This document shows positions 44,201-53,084 of a stretch of DNA of 64,000 nucleotides, piece by piece; within the stretch, counting starts at the first letter, position 1; the number at the start of each line of letters is the position of its first letter. The translations under genes were made by a program, and so were the position numbers. The DNA is from MVYY01 sp012517575 (GTDB lineage: Bacteria; Bacteroidota; Bacteroidia; Bacteroidales; Paludibacteraceae), in contig JAVLUG010000027.1 in NCBI GenBank assembly GCA_031629035.1, positions 124,001 through 188,000 of the forward strand. Direction: 5' to 3'. A model generated the notes under the pieces. It was given only the letters and a program-made list of their open reading frames with translations, did not search any database and was not told where the DNA came from.

Positions 44201-46741
44201 ATGAAACAGAAATTTTTGATTTTTTTGACAGGTACATTTATTTCATTGTCTTGTTTTTCGGGGAATAAACAAATTAAAAATGATTTACGTGCTCCCGCCT
44301 ATCCTCTTATCACAATAGATCCTTATACAAGTGCATGGGCTTTTACGGATAACCTTTACGATGGATCAGTGAAACATTGGACTGGTAAGAACTTTCCATT
44401 GTTGGGAATTATCAAAGTTGATGGGGAAACGTATCGCTTTATGGGGAAAGAAACTGCAGAAATGGATGTAGTGGTTCAAACTTCGGAACAGAAAGTTTGG
44501 GAAGGAAAATACACTACAATTCAACCTTCTGCCGATTGGATGAAAGAAGATTTCGACGATACTACATGGAAAACGGGCAAAGGTGCTTTTGGCACGATTT
44601 CAAAATATACCGAATTGATGGCAAAAACTGACTGGATGGAAGAGTCCATTTGGGTGCGACGAACTGTAGAAATTCCAGCAGAAGCGCTATCCCGTGAGCT
44701 TTATTTTATTTATACAAATGATGACGAGGCAGAATTTTATATTAATGGTGTAAAAATTTCGGACGTTGCTTGCTGTAATAAAAATGCACAAATCAAACTT
44801 TCTGGCAGAGTTCGCTCAGCACTGAAAAAAGGCAAAAATACCATTGCTGCTTATTGCCACAATTCTGTTGCAAACGGTTTGCTCGATTTCGGCATAGTGG
44901 CAGAAAAAGAAAATTCTACATTTTTTAAACATACCGCAACTCAAAAGTTTGTTGATGTACAGGCAACCCAAACTCATTATGCGTTTACATGCGGTCCGAT
45001 TTATTTGAACTTGACTTTTACGGCGCCACTGTTAATGGATAATTTAAAATTGATGTCACGTCCGGTAAATTATATAACCTATTCTTTTTCGAGTAATGAC
45101 GGGCAAAAGCACGATGTTCAGATATATTTTGAAGCAGCAGCAAACTGGGCTCTGGATACACCTTATCAAAAAGCTGCCTCTGAATGCATTACCGATAATA
45201 AAGGACTTGTTTTTCTTAAAACCGGCAGCAAAGAACAGAATATTCTCGGCAAAAAAGGAGATGATGTGCGAATTGATTGGGGATACTTTTATTTGGTTGC
45301 CGAACAGAAAAATACTGTTCCAATGATGGGCAATACAGGCAATTTACGGAATGCATTTATTCAGGATACTTATAAAGGAAAAAATACAAATCCCGGTAAA
45401 AATTTCGAATTCTTTGCGTTTGGGACCGATGGCAAAGAATTAAAACAAGGTGAAGTTTATCCCGCTAATACTGCATTGATACGTGATTTGGGTAAAACAA
45501 AATTGGGAACGGGTAAAATTATGCTTGGATACGACGATTTGTATTCCATTCAGTATTTCGGCGAAAACCTCCGTCCATACTGGAATGCAGATGGGAAGTC
45601 GTCTATAGTAAAACAATTTGAGCAAGCTAATGTGGATTACAAAAAAATGTTGAAAAAATGTACAGCTTTTGATCAACAATTGATGAAAGACGCTATTAGA
45701 GTTGGCGGAAAACAGTATGCCGATCTTTGTGCATTAGCTTATCGTCAGTCTGTGGCAGCTCATAAACTTGTTCAAGCTCCAAACGGCGAACTTTTATTTC
45801 TATCGAAAGAAAATTTCAGTAACGGCTCTATCGGGACAGTGGATATTACTTATCCATCCGCTCCACTTTATCTTTTATATAACACAGAGTTGGTCAAAGG
45901 TTTGCTTAATCATATTTTTTATTACAGCGAAAGTGGAAAATGGACAAAACCCTTTGCAGCTCATGATATTGGAACATATCCACTTGCAAATGGACAAACT
46001 TACGGTGGGGATATGCCATTGGAGGAAACTGGTAATATGTTGATTATTACAGCAGCTTTGGCAGCACGCGAAGGTAACGCTAAATATGCCGAAAAACATT
46101 GGGATGTTCTTACTGTGTGGACAAATTATCTTGTAAAAGAAGGATTAGACCCCGAAAATCAACTCTGTACTGATGATTTTGCTGGACATTTTGCTCACAA
46201 CACCAATTTGTCTATAAAGGCGATTATGGGAATTGCTTCTTACGGATATTTGGCAAATATGTTGAATAAGAAAGATTTAGCCGAAAAATATACCAACATC
46301 GCTAAAGAAATGGCAGCGAAATGGATGACTATGGCCGATGATGGGGATCATTATCGTTTGACTTTCGATAAACCGGGAACTTGGAGCCAGAAATATAATT
46401 TGATTTGGGATAAACTGCTGAAATTTAATATTTTCCCGTCGGAAGTTGCCGAAAAAGAAATTGCTTATTATCTGACAAAACAAAACAAATATGGTTTACC
46501 TCTTGACAATCGTAAAGCCTACTCCAAAGCCGATTGGATTATTTGGACGGCAACTTTGGCAAATGATAAGGCAACTTTCGAAGAATTTATTTCGCCTCTC
46601 TATAAATATGTAAACGAAACCCCGACACGGGTTCCGATGTCCGACTGGTTTTGGACTACAGATGCCAAACAATCAGGTTTTCAGGCACGTTCTGTGGTAG
46701 GTGGATATTTTATAAAGATGCTGGAAGAAAAAATGAAATAA
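44201..46741 (+). CDS. DUF4964/DUF5127/DUF4965/DUF1793 protein, second paralogue
   Basis: An 846-residue paralogue of the protein at 6996, with the same domain order: DUF4964-like start (about 29-85, LRAPAYPLITIDPY), the shared beta-sandwich insert (about 99-235), DUF5127-like (about 250-430) and DUF4965/DUF1793 (about 480-840, NGELLFLSKENFSNGS and KADWIIWTA). A loose lipobox at Cys18 (ISLSC) makes a lipoprotein likely. Long blocks match the first copy nearly word for word, such as NKYGLPLD and SQKYNL-WDK. It carries an extra segment near 385-425. Activity is unknown. No T9SS domain, unlike both its neighbours. Confidence 0.85.
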   Translation: MKQKFLIFLTGTFISLSCFSGNKQIKNDLRAPAYPLITIDPYTSAWAFTDNLYDGSVKHWTGKNFPLLGIIKVDGETYRFMGKETAEMDVVVQTSEQKVWEGKYTTIQPSADWMKEDFDDTTWKTGKGAFGTISKYTELMAKTDWMEESIWVRRTVEIPAEALSRELYFIYTNDDEAEFYINGVKISDVACCNKNAQIKLSGRVRSALKKGKNTIAAYCHNSVANGLLDFGIVAEKENSTFFKHTATQKFVDVQATQTHYAFTCGPIYLNLTFTAPLLMDNLKLMSRPVNYITYSFSSNDGQKHDVQIYFEAAANWALDTPYQKAASECITDNKGLVFLKTGSKEQNILGKKGDDVRIDWGYFYLVAEQKNTVPMMGNTGNLRNAFIQDTYKGKNTNPGKNFEFFAFGTDGKELKQGEVYPANTALIRDLGKTKLGTGKIMLGYDDLYSIQYFGENLRPYWNADGKSSIVKQFEQANVDYKKMLKKCTAFDQQLMKDAIRVGGKQYADLCALAYRQSVAAHKLVQAPNGELLFLSKENFSNGSIGTVDITYPSAPLYLLYNTELVKGLLNHIFYYSESGKWTKPFAAHDIGTYPLANGQTYGGDMPLEETGNMLIITAALAAREGNAKYAEKHWDVLTVWTNYLVKEGLDPENQLCTDDFAGHFAHNTNLSIKAIMGIASYGYLANMLNKKDLAEKYTNIAKEMAAKWMTMADDGDHYRLTFDKPGTWSQKYNLIWDKLLKFNIFPSEVAEKEIAYYLTKQNKYGLPLDNRKAYSKADWIIWTATLANDKATFEEFISPLYKYVNETPTRVPMSDWFWTTDAKQSGFQARSVVGGYFIKMLEEKMK

Positions 46742-46813
46742 AAAATGTTTTACAGCTGACTGAAATACATCAATTTTGAAATTGAAAAACCAGGATTTTA
46801 ACACAATAATACC

Positions 46814-49468
46814 ATGAAAAAACTCTCTATTTTATACCTTTTTATTGTGTCGCTGAACATTATTTTTGCTCAGAATCCTGTTACTATTCATGTCGCTACA
46901 GTCGAAAATACGATTACTCCTTATCTTTATGGGTCTTGTATCGAAGATGTCAATCATGAAATTTATGGCGGATTGTATGACCAGAAAATTTTTGGAGAAA
47001 GTTTCGAGGAAGATTCTCAAAGCATGAGTTTTGATGAATTTGACGATTACGGAGGCAATTGGTCTGTCTCATCATCTGCTTTGTCAGTAACCGCAGATGA
47101 TGGGTCGAAATTGTTGCATCATTCATCCTTTTCTGATGGTAGCATAGAGGTTGAAATGAAATTTAATGATGTCTGCGAAAGTGCTGCACTCATCCTGCGA
47201 GTAAATAATCCGGGAATTGGTGCCGACAATTGGGATGGTTACGAAATAGGGTTGAATGCCATTACACATGAAATAATTCTCGGTAAACATCAGCACAATT
47301 GGCAGCCGCTTGGCAATACTGCCGTTAATTTCAACTCTGATGAGTGGACGCGACTTCGGGTTGAATTGTCAGGCAGCCGAATCAGAATTTATGTGAATGA
47401 TGCTATTGCTCCCAATGTTGATTATATTGATAACAATGTTCCTTTTCTTTCTGGTAAAATTGGTTTACGTACATGGCTTTCTAATGTTTCGTTCCGGAAT
47501 TTAAAAATAAAAACAAATGGAGACTGGACTGATTTACCTTTTTCGGGTGTTGTTACTCGAAGCGGTCAGTGGGATATTCTTCGCGAAAATCCAAATGCAA
47601 CTTTTATTCGCGAACAGCAAGACCCATTTAACGGTACGGCAGCACAAAAAATTGTTTTTGCAGATGGTAGTGGCAGAGCAGGTTTAATAAATGGAGGACT
47701 GAATCGTTGGGGTATTGCTGTAAAAACGGGACAACAGTTTCAGGGACGCATGTATCTTCGTTGTGCAAATTTTTCAGGAGATGTTACTGTCGCTCTGCTG
47801 AGTGCTGATGGTCAGTCAATTTATGCTTCACAGAAATTGAAAAATATCGGTTCTTCATGGGCAAAATATCCGTTTCAACTCACTTCAACCGCCACTGACA
47901 GCAATGCGCGTTTTGCCTTTTGGATAGAAAACGAAGGTTTACTATGGATTGATCAGGTAGTACTCGAAGGAGTTGGAGAAGAACGGTTTCACAATTTGCC
48001 TTGTCGTGCTGATATTGGAAATGCTATGGTTGGACAAGGACTTACTTTTCTCCGTTACGGAGGAACAATGGTGAATGCTCCAGAATATAGGTTCAAAAAG
48101 ATGATAGGCGATCCCGATTTACGACCACCTTACCGTGGACATTGGTATCCGTTTTCGACAAATGGTTTTGGAATTGAAGATTTTTTGAAATTTTGCGAAG
48201 CTGCTGGTTTTGAACCTGCTTTTGCTATTAATATCGAAGAAACAGCTCAGGATGCCGCTGATATGATTGAATATTTGAATGGCGAGACATCAACAGTATG
48301 GGGAGCAAAACGCGCCGAAAATGGACACCCAGAGCCTTACAGGGTTAAGTACATAGAAATAGGAAATGAAGAAGTTCTTTTTAATGGTGATGTTACTGCA
48401 GAATACACACATTATATTGAACGTTTTCTCGATTTATTCAATGCGATGAAAGCAAAAGACCCAAATTTAAAATTTATTAATTCTGCATGGTGGCGTCCTG
48501 AATCCACCAATTCACAACGTGTTTTTAATGCACTTAACGGTAAAGCCGATTTTTGGGACTACCATCCATGGACAGATGAACTGACATCGGGGAAAACAAT
48601 AGAAACGGAATTGCGAAAAATGCAAGAAAAATTTAAAGAATGGGATGTCAATACCAATATGAAATGCGCTATTTTTGAAGAAAATGGAAATCTTCATAAT
48701 TTTCAGCGTGCTCTGGCTCATGCTACTGTGTTGAATACCGTGCGTCGCATGGGAGATTTTGTATTGACTTCTTGCGCTGCGAATGCACTTCAGCCTTATT
48801 TGCAAAATGACAACGGATGGGATCAAGGTCAGATATTTTTTACTCCTTCGCAAGTGTGGGGAATGCCAACATATTATGCACAACAAATGGCAGCCCAAAA
48901 TCATTTGCCGAAACGCGTAAAACAAACATCAAGAGGTTTAACGCTTGATGTTACGGCCACTACTGACGAAAATGCTCAAAGGCTGGTGCTTCACATTGTC
49001 AACACACAAGCGACAAATGTCAATCAAAGCTTTAATATACAGAATTTCAATCCAAAAGGGATGGCTGATGTTATTCAATTAACGGCTGCTTTGAGTGGTG
49101 ATAATACCCCTGAGCAACCTGAAAAAATTATTCCCCAATTCTCAAAAATCACTCTCGAAAACGCTTCTTTTGCTTATAATTTTCCAGCCTATTCATACAC
49201 CATTATTCGCATTATGAAAAATGGGACAAGTGTAAATAGTGCGAATGAAGAGAGAATTACTGTTTCGGGTTCAAAGGGAGGAGTGAATATTAATTGCAAT
49301 AACCCATTTTTAAACGCAAAAGTGAATATTTTCTCGTTATTAGGGGAAAATTTATACAACAAATTGCTTACAAAAAACAATGATTTCTTAGCTTTGCCGT
49401 CAGGTGCTTACATAATAAAAGTTACAGATTCAGGTTTCCAAAAAACTCAGAAAATTGTGGTATTGTAA
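46814..49468 (+). CDS. GH51-type alpha-L-arabinofuranosidase with inserted LamG/CBM modules and T9SS domain
   Basis: An 884-residue exported enzyme. After the signal (1-19), a short piece of the barrel (YGSCIEDVNHEIYGGLYD) is followed by an inserted LamG-like module (about 75-235) and a CBM4/9-like module (about 240-395). The main barrel resumes at about 400 with FLRYGGTMVN. Glu519 in IEIGNEE is the acid/base and Glu622 (or 623) in IFEENG the nucleophile. A C-terminal beta domain (about 725-805) and a T9SS domain (last 70, LPSGAYIIKV) follow. GH51 enzymes remove arabinofuranose side chains from arabinoxylan, arabinan or arabinogalactan. The inserted modules are a known arrangement in the family. 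Confidence 0.9.
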   Translation: MKKLSILYLFIVSLNIIFAQNPVTIHVATVENTITPYLYGSCIEDVNHEIYGGLYDQKIFGESFEEDSQSMSFDEFDDYGGNWSVSSSALSVTADDGSKLLHHSSFSDGSIEVEMKFNDVCESAALILRVNNPGIGADNWDGYEIGLNAITHEIILGKHQHNWQPLGNTAVNFNSDEWTRLRVELSGSRIRIYVNDAIAPNVDYIDNNVPFLSGKIGLRTWLSNVSFRNLKIKTNGDWTDLPFSGVVTRSGQWDILRENPNATFIREQQDPFNGTAAQKIVFADGSGRAGLINGGLNRWGIAVKTGQQFQGRMYLRCANFSGDVTVALLSADGQSIYASQKLKNIGSSWAKYPFQLTSTATDSNARFAFWIENEGLLWIDQVVLEGVGEERFHNLPCRADIGNAMVGQGLTFLRYGGTMVNAPEYRFKKMIGDPDLRPPYRGHWYPFSTNGFGIEDFLKFCEAAGFEPAFAINIEETAQDAADMIEYLNGETSTVWGAKRAENGHPEPYRVKYIEIGNEEVLFNGDVTAEYTHYIERFLDLFNAMKAKDPNLKFINSAWWRPESTNSQRVFNALNGKADFWDYHPWTDELTSGKTIETELRKMQEKFKEWDVNTNMKCAIFEENGNLHNFQRALAHATVLNTVRRMGDFVLTSCAANALQPYLQNDNGWDQGQIFFTPSQVWGMPTYYAQQMAAQNHLPKRVKQTSRGLTLDVTATTDENAQRLVLHIVNTQATNVNQSFNIQNFNPKGMADVIQLTAALSGDNTPEQPEKIIPQFSKITLENASFAYNFPAYSYTIIRIMKNGTSVNSANEERITVSGSKGGVNINCNNPFLNAKVNIFSLLGENLYNKLLTKNNDFLALPSGAYIIKVTDSGFQKTQKIVVL

Positions 49469-49555
49469 GTGATTTAAACGATAAGACCGATTTTAATCAA
49501 AGGTTTTAGGAGTTTTGTTAAAGAATTTGATTCATTTAATTATAACACACATAGC

Positions 49556-51832
49556 ATGAAAAAATATTTATTTCTTTTGATTTATATGCTTGCGTTTATT
49601 TTTTATCAACCGCTTTATGCGGAAAATAACCCGAAAGCAAATCCTGCTGCCATTGTTACATCTGGCAATATGCGTTTTACCGTGCTGACGCCTGAACTTG
49701 TCCGCATAGAATGGAGCGCTCTAAATTTGTTTGAAGATAGAGCATCATTTGTGGTTGTCAATCGCGATTTGCCTGTTCCTTTTTTCACTTCACACAACGA
49801 AAATGGTTATTTGATTATTACTACAGATAAACTTGAGTTGCGATATAAAATTGGTTCTTATCCTGTCAATAACGACTCAGTCCATCCAAATTTGCAAATT
49901 GCTTTGAAGTTGAATGGTAAAGATGTGATTTGGTATCCAGGTAAAAAAGATCCGTTTAATCTGAAAGGCACGACAAGAACTTTGGATAATGCTGAAGGTG
50001 ATGTGCGCAGTTGGCTCGAAGATGGTTTACTTTCCCGTTCGGGCTGGGCAGTGATAGATGAAAAACAAAGGCGAAATGACGGCAGTTTAAGCCTGATGTT
50101 CGACGGAAGCGAAGGAATTAATTGGGTAGCACAACGAAAAGATCCCCACTCACTCGACTGGTATTTTCTCGGTTACGGGCATGATTATAAAAAAGCCTTA
50201 TACGATTTTACCCGCATTGCAGGGAAGATTCCCATGCCACCACTTTATGCGTTTGGATACTGGTATTCAAAATACCAGCGCTATTCGCAACAGGATTTTA
50301 TCGACATAGTGAATGAAATTAAGGCAAACGATATTCCTATCGATGTAATGGTTATAGACATGGACTGGCACAGGAATGGTAAAACTGGCAGTACCGACAA
50401 TACGGAATGGACTGGCTGGTCGTGGAATAAAGCTTTATTTCCTGACCCTGCCGGCTTTATTGCATGGCTTCACCAACAAAACTTGAAAACAACGCTTAAT
50501 CTCCATCCTGCTGAGGGCATTTTTCCGAAAGAGGATAATTACGAGAAATTAGCAGCCAGTTTGAAAGTTACTGATGGACAAACCATTCCGTGGAACATCG
50601 AAAACAAACAATTTTATCAGGAGTTTTTCAAATACATACTTCGACCTCTCGAAAATTTGGGAGTGGACTTTTGGTGGATTGATTGGCAACAATGGATGAT
50701 AGCCCGCAACGAGCCTGATTTGGGAAATACGTTTTGGTTGAACCATGTGTTTTTTACAGACAAAAAATTACAACGTAAAGGACGTCCTATCATTTTTCAT
50801 CGCTGGGGAGGGTTAGGTAATCATCGCTATCAGATAGGTTTTTCCGGTGATACGTATGCAACTTTTCCTTCGCTTGCTTTTCAGCCTTATTTTACGGCCA
50901 CTGCTTCCAATGTTGGTTATGGCTATTGGAGCCATGATATAGGAGGTCATCAGCAAAGCGGCGACAATGATCCTGAACTCTATTTGCGTTGGATTCAATA
51001 CGGTGTTTTTTCGCCCATCATGCGAACACACGCTACCAATGCCCGCCATATTGAACGACGTATTTGGCGCTATCCAAATTTTTCTCTAATGCGTCAGGCT
51101 TTGGAACTTCGCTATTCGCTGATCCCTTACATTTATACTTACTCCCGCTACGCTTATGATACAGGAATTTCACTTTGTCGTCCCATGTATTACGATTACC
51201 CAGAACTCGAAGAAGCTTATCGTTACGAAGGTCAATACATGTTTGGAAATGATATTCTTGTGTCGCCAATAGTTAAGTCGGACAAAGGTACCAATTTGGT
51301 AACTCAAACCGTTTGGTTGCCTAAAGGGAAATGGTACGAAGTTTCTACAGGAGAGTTACTCGAAGGAAATCGGGTAGTTAACCGGAGTTTTAGCCGAAGT
51401 CAAATTCCATACTATTACCGCGAGGGGGCAATTATTCCTAAATATCCAAAAATCGGTCATTTGAAGCAACGTCCCGATACACTTATTTTGCAGTTTGCTC
51501 CTGGTAAATCAGGTGAATTTTTGCTTTATGAAGATGAAAATGATAATGATAATTATGAGACAGGAGCCTGTACTTTTACTAAAATTACACAATCGAAAAA
51601 AGATGTTGAGGGGATTTATACCATTTATCCACGACAGGGAACATTTGCAGGTATGCCTGCAAAACGTGTTTATCGTCTCGAACTTTTGGCAAGACCGAAA
51701 CCTTTAGCAGTTAAATTTATTGATGGGAAAAAAGGAAAATTTCAGTACAATTCTGCAACTAAAACGCTTACAATTGATTTACCTCTTCAACCCTGCGACT
51801 CAAAATTATCGGTTAAAGTAATAGAAAATTAA
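49556..51832 (+). CDS. GH31-family alpha-glycosidase
   Basis: A 758-residue exported enzyme with a signal peptide (about 1-22), the GH31 N-terminal beta-sandwich (about 30-200), the TIM barrel (about 215-560) and C-terminal beta domains. The nucleophile is Asp376 in FWWIDWQQW and the acid/base Asp432 in FSGDTYATF. The barrel also has IDVMVIDMDWH and a THATNARHIERRIW block. The nucleophile context is not the KTDFGE type of classical alpha-xylosidases or the WxDMNE type of alpha-glucosidases, so the substrate is left open. There is no T9SS domain, which suggests a periplasmic enzyme acting on imported oligosaccharides. Confidence 0.92.
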   Translation: MKKYLFLLIYMLAFIFYQPLYAENNPKANPAAIVTSGNMRFTVLTPELVRIEWSALNLFEDRASFVVVNRDLPVPFFTSHNENGYLIITTDKLELRYKIGSYPVNNDSVHPNLQIALKLNGKDVIWYPGKKDPFNLKGTTRTLDNAEGDVRSWLEDGLLSRSGWAVIDEKQRRNDGSLSLMFDGSEGINWVAQRKDPHSLDWYFLGYGHDYKKALYDFTRIAGKIPMPPLYAFGYWYSKYQRYSQQDFIDIVNEIKANDIPIDVMVIDMDWHRNGKTGSTDNTEWTGWSWNKALFPDPAGFIAWLHQQNLKTTLNLHPAEGIFPKEDNYEKLAASLKVTDGQTIPWNIENKQFYQEFFKYILRPLENLGVDFWWIDWQQWMIARNEPDLGNTFWLNHVFFTDKKLQRKGRPIIFHRWGGLGNHRYQIGFSGDTYATFPSLAFQPYFTATASNVGYGYWSHDIGGHQQSGDNDPELYLRWIQYGVFSPIMRTHATNARHIERRIWRYPNFSLMRQALELRYSLIPYIYTYSRYAYDTGISLCRPMYYDYPELEEAYRYEGQYMFGNDILVSPIVKSDKGTNLVTQTVWLPKGKWYEVSTGELLEGNRVVNRSFSRSQIPYYYREGAIIPKYPKIGHLKQRPDTLILQFAPGKSGEFLLYEDENDNDNYETGACTFTKITQSKKDVEGIYTIYPRQGTFAGMPAKRVYRLELLARPKPLAVKFIDGKKGKFQYNSATKTLTIDLPLQPCDSKLSVKVIEN

Positions 51833-51926
51833 AGTGAAAGCGATATGCCGAAAATAAAGAAAATTTTTTTGAAAAGCTGAAACGAAAGTATCGTAAGATA
51901 AATATTACCCTAATTTTATATCTGAA

Positions 51927-53084
51927 ATGAAACGTTTATTTTTATCTCTTTATTTTGTTTTTTTTGTTTTGCATTTTGCATTAGGTCAGCAAAAGTTACC
52001 CCTTGCCGACCCATTTATTCTCTGTTATGAAAATAAATATTATGCTTACGGTACTTCAGATCCTGATGGAATAGTGGTTTATACTTCGGACGATTTGAAA
52101 TTTTGGACAAAGCAGTCTAATCTTGCCCTGCATAAAAACAATTCTTATGCCGATCGTTGGTTTTGGGCGCCTGAAGTCTATTTCATCAACGGACAGTTTT
52201 ACATGTATTATTCCGCCGATGAACATATCTGTGTGGCAACTTCCAGTTCGCCGCTGGGCCCATTTGTACAAGACATTCAGCAACCTATGTTCGAAGAAAA
52301 AGGTATTGATAATTCTCTGTTTATTGATGATGATGGAACCCCTTATCTTTTCTTTGTCCGTTTTACTGATGGAAATGCAATTTGGATGGCAGAACTTGAA
52401 AAAGATTATAAAACCATAAAAACCAACACATTGCATCTTTGCTTTGCTGCGAATACTTCAGGTTGGGAAGCCGATATGGGAAAAGTTAACGAAGGCCCGT
52501 TTTGTATTAAGCATAATGGCTTGTATTATTTAACTTATTCGGCAAACGATTACCGAAGTCAAAAATATGGTGTGGGTTATGCTTATACTGACAATATTTC
52601 CGGTGGTTGGGTGAAAAATCCTAACAATCCCATACTGCAAAAACCCGATGGACTTTACGGCACCGGCCATCATTGCCTTTTTACCGACAAAGACGGACAA
52701 TTGCGGATGGCTTTTCATGCTCATCACAGCGAAACTGAAGTCAATCCTCGCGAAATGTACACCACCTCAGTTGAATTTGTGCCAGGTAACAGAAGAGATG
52801 TTTTAACTGTTGGCCCAGGATATCAGCCCGCTTTTATAAAGCCTGTCGGTATGGGATTTAAAACTATACAAAATACAGAAAAAGCAAAAATTTCGGTTGA
52901 AAGCCGACAAGTAGTTATCACGGGATACGAGATAAACACAGTCAGTTTATACGACACAAATGGATGCCTCATAGCTTGCAAAAACAATGCTCCATTTTCA
53001 TTTCTGATGAAAAAATTGGGATGTTATGTGGTGGCAATTCAATATAAAAACAACCAGTCCGAGACATTAAAACTGATCATATGA
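51927..53084 (+). CDS. GH43-family hydrolase with T9SS domain, second copy
   Basis: A 385-residue exported enzyme with signal peptide (about 1-20), a five-bladed propeller (about 24-300) and a degenerate T9SS domain (about 310-385). The catalytic acids are Asp28 in LADPFI (base), Asp128 in GIDNSLFIDDDG (pKa modulator) and Glu189 in NEGPF (acid), all in place. It differs clearly from the GH43 at 28689 (WAPEVY in place of WAPDIN), so the two probably belong to different subfamilies with different substrates. Its stop overlaps the next start by ATGA, indicating coupling to the CotH-like gene. Confidence 0.9.
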   Translation: MKRLFLSLYFVFFVLHFALGQQKLPLADPFILCYENKYYAYGTSDPDGIVVYTSDDLKFWTKQSNLALHKNNSYADRWFWAPEVYFINGQFYMYYSADEHICVATSSSPLGPFVQDIQQPMFEEKGIDNSLFIDDDGTPYLFFVRFTDGNAIWMAELEKDYKTIKTNTLHLCFAANTSGWEADMGKVNEGPFCIKHNGLYYLTYSANDYRSQKYGVGYAYTDNISGGWVKNPNNPILQKPDGLYGTGHHCLFTDKDGQLRMAFHAHHSETEVNPREMYTTSVEFVPGNRRDVLTVGPGYQPAFIKPVGMGFKTIQNTEKAKISVESRQVVITGYEINTVSLYDTNGCLIACKNNAPFSFLMKKLGCYVVAIQYKNNQSETLKLII

